From Ectocarpus siliculosus (lineage: Eukaryota > Sar > Phaeophyceae > Ectocarpales > Ectocarpaceae): a stretch of 29,379 bases of DNA. The DNA lies in NCBI GenBank assembly GCA_000310025.1, contig FN648492.1, positions 28,149 to 57,527 on the forward strand, written 5' to 3'. This document shows positions 10,301 through 22,600 of this stretch, one piece after another. The notes under the pieces are model-generated. The model had not been told where the DNA came from. It made no database searches and was given only the letters and a program-made list of their open reading frames with translations. Positions within the stretch are counted from its first letter, which is position 1, and each line of letters opens with the position of its first letter. The position numbers and the translations under genes were made by a program.

Positions 10301-13300
10301 TGTTTGCCTCGCCCCGGACCGTTTCGAGATACAAGTATGTAATACGGACATGAAATCAAAACATGGGCACCTGGAGCAATTGCACCACAACGTCCTTATC
10401 TGTATTGGTCCATCGGAACGTATTTTATCTTCCGGGGTCGGCCTAGCTAATTCCCATCCGCGTGGCTTCCTTCCCGGCGTACCGTCTGCCCCGAGCGAAC
10501 ACCACCACAGCTAGATAGTTGTCGAGGAATGTATGAAATGAGAGCTTCCTTGGGAAGCCCGATTCTCACAGGGGGTACCGTGCTGCTGCTGCTGCTGCTG
10601 TATTCATCATTTTGTGTTTTTTTCCGAAGACCAAGTGTAAGAACATGGCGGTTGGTGTTCCCCTTGACTAACATTTTTTCTCACACACAGAGCACGGCAG
10701 TAATTTCCGCCAACGCTGATCCTTTTGCGGAGTTATTTTATTTTTGTGGTGCACGTGCTACACGCGTATCACCCTTTATGCCAATGCCTCCAGTAGAAAA
10801 TGCGAACCGTCGTTTGGCACCTACTCTTCTTAATCCTGTTTTTCTTCTCTCTTGTTTTTTTGTGACATTTCTATATACATAACCGCGCAGGAGCCCACAC
10901 CCATGAAGGCGGGCTCAATGAGGGGAGGGGGCATCCGTCCCCTGCCCCCCCTCGGGGGACGCATGGGTTCATCTTCGCGCGGGCTCGGAGAGGCTAGGGG
11001 GGCACCGCCTCCGTTGCGGGGGGCACAGCGGGACATGGGCCGTGATAGGTACGGTGCGCGGCCTTGACTGGATCGGCACACACGGCGACAACACGCGTGT
11101 GATGATCGATCGTCTAGAAGCATTTCCTACCTGTCTATACTTTGGTGCCTAGCCTGTCTGTTGTTTTCTCGACGCCGTGCAGGGGGTTCCTGGAGAGTAG
11201 AGCAAGCCCCACCCGCACCTCTGTGCATCGTTTTTTTTTAGGGTTCTTGATTCCCAGCACGGCCATAGTTGTGTGTGCTGCTAACATGGTTGCGACATGT
11301 TGGAGGCGTTGGGCCTCGATCTCTTTCCTTTTTTCGTTTTGTCTCGTGCTTCCTGGGTGGCGCCCTCTTGCTCTGCTTGCACATATTTGCTTGTGAATGG
11401 CGGCGTGAGAGGTGGGTTCTTACTGTATAGTGACTGCAGTCGTGCTTGTCCCTGGGACTGCTCCTCTCGTGTGATGAAGAATCGCGCATGTCTTTTGGGC
11501 GAGCGATCCACCAGGCCAACAAAAGCAGACGCGCATGTTAACACTTATTTGCACTACCCCCTATTATGACCATGGACGTGCGTTTGTCAGGGATAACCGC
11601 ATGGACCAGCGCGGTGGGCGAGACGACAGACGATCAGGTGGCGGGGGGGGCGGTGGCGGCAGAGACAACAGAGGGGGCGGGGGCAGGAGACCCCCCGTGG
11701 ACACGGCGCCTGCCCTGGGTGAGAGAGAAAAGAGGGTGGGAGTATGATACCATTTTGCCGTCACAGCAGGATCAACGCCTTTGCTTGTTTGAGTTCCTGG
11801 CGCGCGCGGGGCGTGGGGAAGCTCTTTTTCGCGTCTGCTCTGTGGAACAAGGGCTTGTTGCGTGGTACCTCTCGTTGGCATGAGGTCAAGCGCTTGCTAC
11901 CGGTGAGCGCCCGGCCGCCGCCTAGGACGTGAAAGAGGTCCGCCGTTTGTTGATGTCACCAACGCCCATCGCCGATTTGCGTTTTTCTCAAGAACTTAGC
12001 CCATCACCGGCTCTCTTCCTTTCGTATTTTTGTTGTCTCGCCCTCTCCATTCGGCAATCAATTCTTGGCGGCAGCAGCGGTAGAGGCAGCGCGGGTCTCC
12101 TGCCGCGTTTATGCATCTTGGCGTCTTTTGTGGATTCCATTTGTCGAAACATGGCGCATAGCAAGCATATACCCGTGCGGTTCCCGGTTTTTTCCCGCGG
12201 GTTGGTGTAGTCCTCCCCATCCCGTCCCGTCCCCGCCCTCTCTTGTTGTGTGCCGCCCGCGCGTTTTGTAGAGGACTGCAAGCCCATCGAGATCAACGAG
12301 GCCACCCGGTGGAAACCCAAGTCTCTGGAGACTACGGGCAAGGCGGAGGACAAGCTGCCGACCGAGAAAGTGCTCATGAAGGCCAACGCCATCCTCAACA
12401 AGGCGAGTGAGGACGCAGCACGGGGGTTGTTGCTGCTGTCGGTTGTTTTGAACCGCCTTCACGAGAAATCTCGTTCATGAGGAAGTAGAACAGGCAGTGG
12501 GGAAGCAGACCCTAAGTCCTATAGCCCAAATTTTACGCTTTTTAGTGGTCGTCTCGTTCATCCAACGTGTTTACTTGAACGAAAAGCCCTAGGAATTGTT
12601 TCTGGTTGTTTTTGGCGTGGCCTTCCTTCCCGGAGCAGACTGAAGAAACAAACACACAGGGCTGGCTTGACTGCCGCGTGAGGAGGCGCTACTACCGTAC
12701 CCGCAGCTGCTGTCCATCCAGCGCGGCTCCTCGACCGTAGGAAGAAGTGCTCTTGTGATGCCTCGGAGCTTGCATTCCGCCGTTTGGTGGTTGCACGCCT
12801 CGCTTGCCATCTTCGTCGTCGCCGTTGTCACGTGTGCGCGTTCGTGTTCGGGGAGAGAGACGGTCGGTGTTGTCCGTTGTCCATCTCGGCAGTGGCGTTC
12901 TCAAGGCGGTAGCCCGGGGATGGGATGTCTGCCCCCCGGACGATGTTGCTTGCATGCACGCGGTACATACAAGCGATCTACCCTTCACGCTAGGGCAGTC
13001 AAGATGATTCCTGATCAATCAGGCGTACATTTTTTTTTTTTCTGTTTTCTTTTTTTTTCTCCCCGAGTTGAAACAAATGCAAAACGACCCATGAGAAGAA
13101 GTCGGCGTAAGCCGAGATTGCAACTGGGTTTCGAGCGAGCTCCATTGTTTGCAGAAACGATATCACCCGTTGAACCCTAAATTAGCAGATCTGCTCTCTC
13201 CCTCACGCATAGCTGGAGGGTTGGAAAGCAATTACGCCTTTTTGATTGTCTTCCCCTCTGCATGTCTTGTCTTGAGCATTTCTTTTTTTTCCTTCTCATT

Positions 13301-13578
13301 TTTTCGTTCTTGTTTCACTTGTCTTGCAGATGACGCTGGAGAAGTTCGACAAGCTGAGCGTGACGTTCATGGATGTGGGACTCCGCGACCCTAAGGTGGT
13401 GTCTGGGGTGATCGACATCATCGTGGAAAAGGCGCAAATGGAGCCCCACTTCTCAAGGTCTGCGGCTTGGCCTTGGCTTCCTTAGTCTATCTATTTTAGT
13501 GCCTTCCATTGCTCGCTTTCTCCCTCTCTCTGTCTCGTGATGCAGCGGGTGGCATGTATGTTGGCGTGTGTGTTTTTA

Positions 13579-13619
<41 letters not shown>

Positions 13620-16600
13620 GCTGTCCCGGTAGTGTGCCTTCGGCCTTTGCGTTGTTACTATAACGGGTGACGTGGTACTGATTTGTTTTGTTAACGGTGT
13701 GGACGCTTGGTCGTTTTTCAGCTAGTCTTGACGACTCTGGTCGCCGCCAAAGCCAGCGCTACTGCTGTTCCTGATCCTTCCGTCGCTGTCCTCTTCTCCA
13801 CATGCGGCCCTTGTTTTGGTGTTTGCGGTGTGTGTGCTCCGTACTGGAATCCAACAAGCACACACATAACGTAACCACTAACGACGCCAAAGATCGTGGC
13901 CTTTTTACAATCGAAACGTCTTGACGTTTTTTTGCCGCGCTGAGACTCTTTTCACTGGTAAGTCGGCTAGCGCAGTCGGTGCTAAATATTACATCGCCAA
14001 CTTTCCTTTGTGCCCCCCGTTTGTTGATCATCCTTTTGGCCCCCTCAAAACCGTATTTGTTGTTGCGTCTCTCCGACTGGATTTGCTCCGCCCCGCTCGA
14101 CATCATCCAGCATGTACGCGGACCTGTGCGCGCGAATCGCCCGAACGCCAATCGCCGGCCTGGGTGAGGACGCCACGGGCAAGGACGCGAGCAAGGGCAG
14201 CAAGAAGTTCCGCAAGATGCTGCTGGTCAAGGTCCAGCAGGAGTTCGAGAAGGACTGGCAGGGATTGTTCGCCGCCGTGCAGGTGTGAAAGTAAATGACG
14301 CGTGATGTGTACGAACATGAGGTGGGTGTGCCAAGCTGAGAACAGGTAAACATTCCGCCGCATGCATGCGTAAGCATGACGTGGGTATGCCAAACGGATT
14401 TGACTTGTGCCTTGTGAGGGGATTTTTCGGGGCAGATGTGTACGGGGGGGGGGGGGTCATGCGGCGGGCCCGGTATCTCACGACGCAGGGAAAGGAACGG
14501 TTGTACCTGCAGAGTGCAGAATGGCTTTTTTTGGATCTATCGATTTGGGTAGGAGGACACCTGTTCGCCAGTGTGCCATTGAATCATGGCGTCACATTCG
14601 AGGCTTGTTTTCGCTCTTTAGTAGCATCGACCGGGCGATCATGCTGACAAGTTATATTGCGACGGCCTTCACGCCGCATTGTTTAGTATCTCATACGACA
14701 AATTGCTTTGTTTCTTAGTAAGCACGTTTGCGTCGATCACCGCGGTAGTGGGCGGGCCCGTGAATTCTCGCTGGTACGTGACAGCCGGATATAAACGGCC
14801 GAAAATATTGTACTGTGCGTACGTGTTTTGTTTCGTTTTTCTTGCGCGTTTGTTGTCAGAGCGACTCTACCCTGGCGGACGATGAGAAGGCGGAGAAGGA
14901 GTTCGGCCTCAAGAGGAAGTACACGGTGAGTTAGTTACCTTATTGCTCTATTTATTGTAGTCACCAGCAGGAAGCCTCTCCCGTATTTTTCAGATGGTAC
15001 GTACGTGTGACCCCGGCGGATACGTCACAAATGTAGATTCACTGAAATATGTGTTGAAGAGAAGGGTTTTTCGGCGAAGGAGGGCAAAGCATGGAAAAAG
15101 AAAACGCAACCTCGCCAACAGGCCTTATGTCTGCGTGTTGACGTTTGTGTGCCGCTGAACATGCTGAAGAATGATAATAACGTCTGCCGATTATCCATCC
15201 CCGGCTGATCCTTTCTCCTTTCAACAGAGCAGCAGCTATGTGTATAGTGGCGCCAGAATAGAGATGGGACAGACACACCCACGCACACATACACACACCA
15301 TACCTATTGCGCCGGTTTCAAAAGCTTGGTTATTGCTCCACTGCCACGAGGGTACAATGGGAATCCTCGAATGATACCTATTTAGTCGAATGGTTTCCAC
15401 GAGACCTTTGCAATTCCGCGTTTTGGTGCACCGGCACGGGCCCTCGTTTCCTTTGGAGCAATAATCAGGCTTTGAGTCTCGGCTCATTAGGTCTGATGCA
15501 CAGCTGGGCCATATAATGCGTTGTGGGTGTTGGGTATTGCTGTCTGTAGATTTTGGTTTGTGGCGTTCGAGCAGTTGTTGAGAACACGATCCACCCAAGA
15601 CTGGGGCCGCGTGAGCTAGCTGAGAAAAGCGGCAACAGCAAAAAGACGAATACATACGTTTAGTTCGTTGCAAAGTTGTACAATGTCTTGTCGCAAAACA
15701 AGACCATCGCCTGAAAGTTGAAACAGATACTGTACTATGAAACACATCAGACCTATTCATAAGGCACATACCCATAGTAATGTACTGCCTTGCTGTTTGC
15801 TCCTCGTTGCATGAGTTGTTCACCTAAATGGTACTGTTTTCCGCTCACTTCTGTTTTCGTTTGGACCTTCAGGGTCACATGCGCTTCGTGGGCGAGCTGT
15901 ACAAGGTGGAACTGCTGAAGGAGAAGCACGTACACGCGGTGAGTTGCCGTTACTCCTCTCCCGCTCTTATCCTCTCCCTCTCTTATCACCTACCCACCTT
16001 AGGTGCAGTCTCCTTTCACGGTGTCTCCTCCCCTCCCTCTCCCTCGCTGTGTGTTCCTAGGAGAGATGGTGGTACCTGCGTGTTGCCACTGCTGTGTTGT
16101 AGTGTGTTGTTGCATTTGCGTGGTTAATGTTCGCTTCGCTTGCATGTCGTTTTGGACGACTTCGCCTTGCTTGATGTGGTGACGCGGCGCTGCTTTTACG
16201 ACGACGCCCACTTGTGGTGATTTTTTGTTTTTTCACAGGCCATTCACGACATGTTCGGCAACGCCGACGAGCCCGACGAGGAGAGGTTGGAGTGCATGGT
16301 GAAGCTGCTTCAGACGTGCGGGAAGAAGCTCGACCACACAGGATCGCCGGACATCGTCAAGGTGAGGATAGGATGAGACAGGACAGCATAGGACAGGATA
16401 GGATAATGCAATATAGGACAGGACTAATAGATAACACAGCTAGGACAGAACGGGATAGGATATGACAGGACAGGATTAGACATCATTAGACAGGACAGGG
16501 CTAGATAACACAGCTAGGACAGAACAGGATAGGATAGTGCAATACAGGACAGCACAGGACGGGATAGGCCGGGCCTCTCGATGACTCGGTCACCAAGGCC

Positions 16601-19600
16601 TGCATAAGAGTATTGTGTCGAAAGTCGTGTAGAAAGAAGCCGGCGGTTTGTGAATGACGAACAACCACACGTTTGTAGTATGAGCCAACCCAAACAGCCA
16701 AGTACAGTGTTTGAAAGTGGGTGGTCCGCTTCCATCGAGATGGTTGTTTTCTCGGCGATCGCTGACAGGTCCTTCCACAGTGACGACGACGATTCCCTCG
16801 CGCCCGTGTTCCAGTTTCCGCTGGAGAAGCAGCTGGAGTCAACGCGAAAATGCAAAATTATTTCCGACGACTCGAGTCGAGACGTTGCTGGTTTCCACGG
16901 AATTGGTTGTTGATGGACTGATTTAAATCAAACAATTGTTGTGCCCTGCTCTCTGTGTTTGCAATAAATTATATCCAAAATCGAATCGCAGGACATGAAG
17001 CGTTTGTTCAAGCGCGTGGGCAAGGTAGCGGACGGGCGGCAGGTCTCGAGCCGCATCAGATTCATGCTAAGGTTCGTACAGTAAATACGTACAATTCCGT
17101 ACCATTTTTCACTGTTCGGTACCATGCACCTGTTTGCCACCATATCATACCACCAAATTGCTCCCCGAGATGCCATATCGTGCAAAACCTAACGTGCGAT
17201 ATACTTTATATCGTCATGCCATGGGCAATATACACCGTATCATACCATGCCGTAGGGTGACGTAGCGGTACACCACACCCTCCCTTCGCCTCGACGTGAA
17301 CCGCAGCACATGTCATGGTATTGACCGAGCCATGCACAATTGTGTGGACGGGATGTTTACTATGTTGCTGTCACAACTCGCAGCACCACCCGGGATACCT
17401 TTGCCTGGATGTTGGTGTGACGGCGAATGGGGTCGCTCTCGTTGGACACGTTGAGCCGTCGAATAGAAAATACTACGTGCGGTGTCCACACGCTCATTAT
17501 TGTGGGTACTTTTTGAGTTTCCGCTTGTGCTCTGTTCCGACTCCTGTGGTTGTTGCTGTCGTTTCGAGGCCCCGTCGCGGCATGAGGCTGACTTATCTTA
17601 TCTGTCACCCTCCTGCTGGCTCTGGGGGTGGAGGCCTTCCTGATGCACGTGGACCACTTTCCACTCCTCGAAACTCTCTAACTAACCCGCCCCCCCTCCC
17701 CTGAAACAATCGCACGTCAACTTTATCAGGGACTTGATCGAGCTGAGGAAGAACCACTGGGTGCCAAGACGGGAAGAGGAGAAGGCCAAGACCATGCAGG
17801 AGGTGAGGGCGAGAGGGCTACCAAGAGGAAGTGCCGATGGATGATGGAATGATAGAAGGTTGCCAGTGTCGCTGGAGCTGACGGGGCAGTTAAGTCTCTG
17901 TTGCTGTATGTGGGGTTGCGGCGCTGGATATGTAAACTTTCGGAAGGTTGGAGAATGGGGACCTAGACCATGCGCTATTAGGCGAATTAACTAAGCTAAG
18001 CTTCTGGGAGGGGAGAAACCCCGTGTTGGCGTTATCGATGTCGTGTCGGGTTTGTACAAAGGAACTGCTGCGGGCCGGAGGCGATTCTCAACTAGCGTAC
18101 CAGTGGTATGGAAAAAGATCAACTTAAGCTCAGCCACACAAATCAGTATTGTACGACTTTGACGGAACGGAAGTATGTGAGCACCTCTGGCACAACTATC
18201 TTCTCATGCCATCACAACCCCAAATCTCACCAAATTCCTCCTCTTCCTGCCCCGCACCCTCTCCGGCTCTCCGACCGCGCTTCAATCTTCGATTCCCATG
18301 CCCGAACCAACCCAACCAACTTCAAAAATGAAAAACAACGCGGTGCCGCCATCATCTCCGTCATTTTCGCCACCGCTACCACCAGCTGCACAACGACATC
18401 GCTAAGGAAGAGGAGTCGAAGAACAGGAGGGGGGGTGGTTCCTCGAGACCAGGGGGCAGCTCTGGCAGCTCTTCCATCCGACCTGGCTCTGGGGACGCCC
18501 GAGTGTCTATGGGCTCCAGGTGCGGCGGCGTTTTTGATTGGTTGGCGGGCGGCGTATCTGTTTTTTGGCTTTTGTTGTTGTTTTGCGGCTGCAGTTGTGC
18601 GGGTGCTGCTGCACCTGCAGCTGTGGTTGTATTGCCAGCGGGTACTGATGCGTCCGTGTGCATGGATGTTCTTTATTCTCTCCCTCTGGCGAGGCCACCA
18701 AGGTAGTATGTGTTGGATTCGGTATGCATCCAAGCGCTAAGCCAAGGCTTGTCATAACTTGTATGATGAGCTGCAACAGCGGTGTTTTTTGTTCGTGCGA
18801 ATAGAGCAGCAGCAGCAGCAGCGTATGGTGCGCAAGTTTTCCGTGAAAAGGTGGCTCAGATGCTGCTGTTCCTCTCTGCATGTATAGTACAGTCCTTTGC
18901 TCTTCCGCGAGAAGAGACGGTGCCTGTCCTTTGTTGTTCTTGGTCGAGATTCGCTCTCCTCTACACCTTCACTCGCCAGCCAGCACCCGCGATTTCACGT
19001 TGATCTCATCTCCTCGCACCCTCCTGAAATGAAACTCTCTTCTTTTCTTTTTTTTTTTCATCACGCGTCTTTTCCATATATGTTTTTTTGGTGCCATGCA
19101 TTTTTTTGTTCAGGGGCGAGTCGACGTCGACAGGGTCTCGACCGACGGGTCTCGCGGTGGCCACGAAGAAGGACGACGACGGGTGGGAGACTGTGCCGAA
19201 GAAGGGGGGCAAGGGAGGGGGAGGGGGAGGGGGGGGCGATGGCTGGAGCCAGGTAAGTTTGCCGCGCGTTCGTTCGGGACAGATGGGGGGAGTGTACTCA
19301 TTCCCGCAGTCGGTCGGTAGACCATGCCTACATTGCCGGGACGGAGCGAAATGCCGAGTTGCCCAGGCTAACACTACGTTTCACAAGGATTAACCAGAAG
19401 CTGGTAGTGTCGTCATCCTTGCGTTCGTTTTGCTGTGCCAATCCAGACAAGATATGCCATGGGTTCTTTGGGAACCCCAGCTAATCAAACGTTTCACATT
19501 GGGCAGCGGGGGGGGGGGGGGTATTTGTTTGTTCTCGGCCGCGACACCTCCCCCCTGTTGGAGGTCTAGCACCTTTTCCCTGCTTGTAGTCACGACGGTT

Positions 19601-22600
19601 GGTTGATTTTGTTCCTCCGTGAAGTTTCGCCGGCGCTGTCTGTTTGTTGTCGCTCTTGTCGCTGGCGTTGTTGTTCGGCGCATGGGCTCATGAAGAACGG
19701 TCTTGCGGCCATCGTCACAAAAGCGCGCATGCCGAGCGTGTTTACTCATTTGTTTTTTGGCCTTGTACATGTGACGGAAATTCGATAACTTTAAGAACCT
19801 GGCGTGTGTCTGTATGATAGTCTGGCACGGGGGAATTGCGATGAGTGAAAATCCCACGGTTTGCATTCCCGTGGAATCAGATGTCACGGAACACGGTACA
19901 CCGGAATATCGAAACAACGGGGAAGCGCCATGATGTGCGATATACCGTGGAATCAGATACCTTGAAACAATGGAAATTCCGAAGAAACGGCGAAGCGCCA
20001 TGTTGTGTGTTATATACCGTGGAATCAGATACCTTGGAACAATGGGAAATCCGAAGAAACGGGATTGCGCCACGGTGTGTGATATACTAAATTCTGATAC
20101 GGCACAACGGAATGCGATGCGATGCAATGCAATGCAATGCAATGCAATGCAATGCAATGCAATCGCAGGTGCCTTCATCTAGGTCTCGGTCGAGCAACCC
20201 GGGGTCGGACGAGAGGAGAGGGGGCGGCGCTGCTAACGGCGGGTCTCTGGTGGCGCAGCAGTCGGCGTTCGCTCTGCTGAGCTCCCACGACGATGACAAG
20301 GAGAAGGAGAAGAAGAAGAAAAAGAAGGACTCCAAGGTGTGTGTTGGTGTGTTGGTGTGATGGGCTGGTTGGGGCTTGGTGCGTTCGCAGGAGGGGACGT
20401 TGATGGCGTTGAAGCAGAGACGGAGAGAAGACGATAGGGAAATAATTCATACAGCTCTACTGCGACTATATAGAGGGAATACAACAGCAGTGGAAAGAGC
20501 AAGCGTAGGTTCAAAGGGGTGCAAGAGGAAATAAGAAACGGAACAGTAGATTGCCTTCGCAGGGTTTTTCATAATCGTAAATAAACATGTTCGATAAACC
20601 ATACAATCGAGAGAGTTGGGTCAGGGTTAGGGAATATAGGGTCTGCGTCCCCCCTCCCTGTTCTCTTTCCTCATAAGCTTGTTAATTGCGCGAAGGCGGT
20701 CCAAAAGGAAAGGAGGGGAAGGACACGAAAGAAGAGAGTGGGGAAGAACGGTAAATTCTAAAGTGAAAAGAAACAAGAGTAGAATAGAATAGCATCAAGG
20801 AACGGAGAAGAGATAAACCGCAAGAGAACGAAACTGCTGCTGTGAGGGGACAAAACAGAAGGGATGGGAACGCGGCGAGGGATAGGAACGCGGCGTACGA
20901 TCATGGCTCGTGCACGTGTCTGTGTTAGCACCGAACATTTGCTGACTTTTCTCAAACTCGCGCTTGCAGCCTGTGAAGTCGACCTCATCAGGAACGTGAG
21001 AATGAGTGAGAATATTTCCTTCGATGGACTTGCTACAAGCGCGAGTTGTAGACCAGTCAGCTACACCAGCTCGGCTGCACTTTTGTTTTAATACTTTGTA
21101 ATCCTCCAGTACGCTTGCCGCGACCGTGCTCGATCAAGACCTTCGCCATCAAACACTTCTCCTAGTGAAGCATGACGCTCGCCAAATTCAGACGTCCAAC
21201 AACGGCTAAATTTATTATTTACCGAGATATGAGGGAGGGGACAAACCAAAATCGCTGCGGAGCATACGGACGATATTGCGAGTATTCCCCGAAGACTAGA
21301 CCCTGATACCCCCCCCTGTTTTTTTTTTTCAGGACAAGAAGGACAAGTCCAGCAAATCCGGCAAGGAGAAGAAGAAGAAGGACAAGTCCAGCAGCAGCAA
21401 GAAGACCTCGACCACAGCTTCTGCCGCCGCCTCTCCCTCTGCTGCCGCTGCTGCGGACGTACCCCCCCCGGCGGCGCCTGCCTCCAGCGGCGGTGCCCCC
21501 GCTGCTGCCTCAGCCAAGGGTCCGATGAGCGAGGAGGTGGCGAGGAAGAAGGGAAAGGACGTGGTGGCGGAGTTCGCGGTCTCCGGGGAACTGGGGGAGG
21601 CGTGCACCTGTCTCATGGAGATCGACGCAGAGGTAATGTGGGTAGGGTACCGGTCATGGTTTCTTTGCGGTTCTGTGTGTGGGTCGTTGTGTATCTTTTT
21701 AGGGAAATTATTCCGTTCTGCACGCACGAACGTGAAAATTTTCTCGCCACCCCTCTACAGTATCAACCAACCTTGGCCTTTGAGCAGGAGCTTTCGTGTG
21801 TCTGCGCATGGTTCAGCTACACTTACAGACCAAGCGGCTAACTGAACCAACAGTTTCCGCTTTGCAGCCATGTCGACCGTTGACACCACCCTCGCTCTGC
21901 CACAACTGCTGTTGCACACCGTCTGCTGCACGCGGCGCTGCTCGCTCGCCGCAAACACACCAAACACCCGCAAACCGCTTGCTGCACCCGTTGCTGCTCC
22001 TCGCCACAAAACGCACCTCGACGATGATGATGACAACGATGACAGGTACGGTGGGCGGCCGTGTCCGAGGCCGTCAACGACTCTTTCGAGCGCAAGCAGA
22101 AGCACCGCGACGCCCTCGGGGTGGTGCTCGCGGCGGGGGCCAAGGACGGAGCTCTGTCCGAGGAGGCCCTCCTGAAGGGGTTCGGGGATGTGCTGGACAT
22201 GGTGCCTGACGTCTGCATTGACGTTCCTCAGGTGAGGTATTTAAAGTAGCTGAATGGTATGCCTAATAATCTTCCCCCCTGCGGCGTTTTGTTTTTGTTT
22301 TTGCCATTACCATCCCACGGGCGTCTGCGTCGCCACGCAAAGGGAAAACAAATGACGACAGCGGTAACAGCAGCAGTATCTAAGAGCAGTGAGAGCTCCG
22401 AATGATACTTGATTGGCACGCGTGTACCATGTGTAGGAATGAAACCTGTTGGATTAAGTCACCGATATCGGGTTACCCCCCGCTTATGTTAGCCCTGTGT
22501 ATTCGCGCGTCACGAATCTTCTTCGCCGCCCACAACTTCCAAGCCATGTCTTATATACGATCACATGCCACGGCGTGCGCTCCAAACCACAGGCAACCCA

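Larger units (their letters stand above)
12272..18430 (+). other. EIF4G: MIF4G domain of eIF4G, spread over exons 6-14
   Basis: MIF4G is the HEAT-repeat domain that binds eIF4A. In order the exons read RWKPKS..ILNK, then MTLEKFDKLSVTFMDVGLRD, then MYADLCARIA with KKFRKMLLVKVQQEFE, then EKEFGLKRKYT, GHMRFVGELYKVELLKEK, AIHDMFGNADEPDEERLECM with LLQTCGKKLD, DMKRLFKRVGK with SSRIRFMLR, DLIELRKNHWVPRREEEKAK and LHNDIAKEEE. All the expected landmarks are present without gaps: the paired ILNK/EKF start, the MYADLC helix, GELYK, the LLxTxGKxLD helix, and RIRFMLRDLIELR. Several junctions split codons (phase 2 before exons 8, 13 and 15), and each rebuilt codon restores the conserved residue. Confidence 0.93.

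Noticed and set aside
20620-20645. Telomere-like GGGTTAGGG
   Set aside because: A single degenerate occurrence within an intron, not an array.
20971-20996. Possible 26-base mini-exon between GCAG and GTGAGA in eIF4G intron 16
   Set aside because: Including it would shift exon 17 out of the frame that encodes the MA3 domain.
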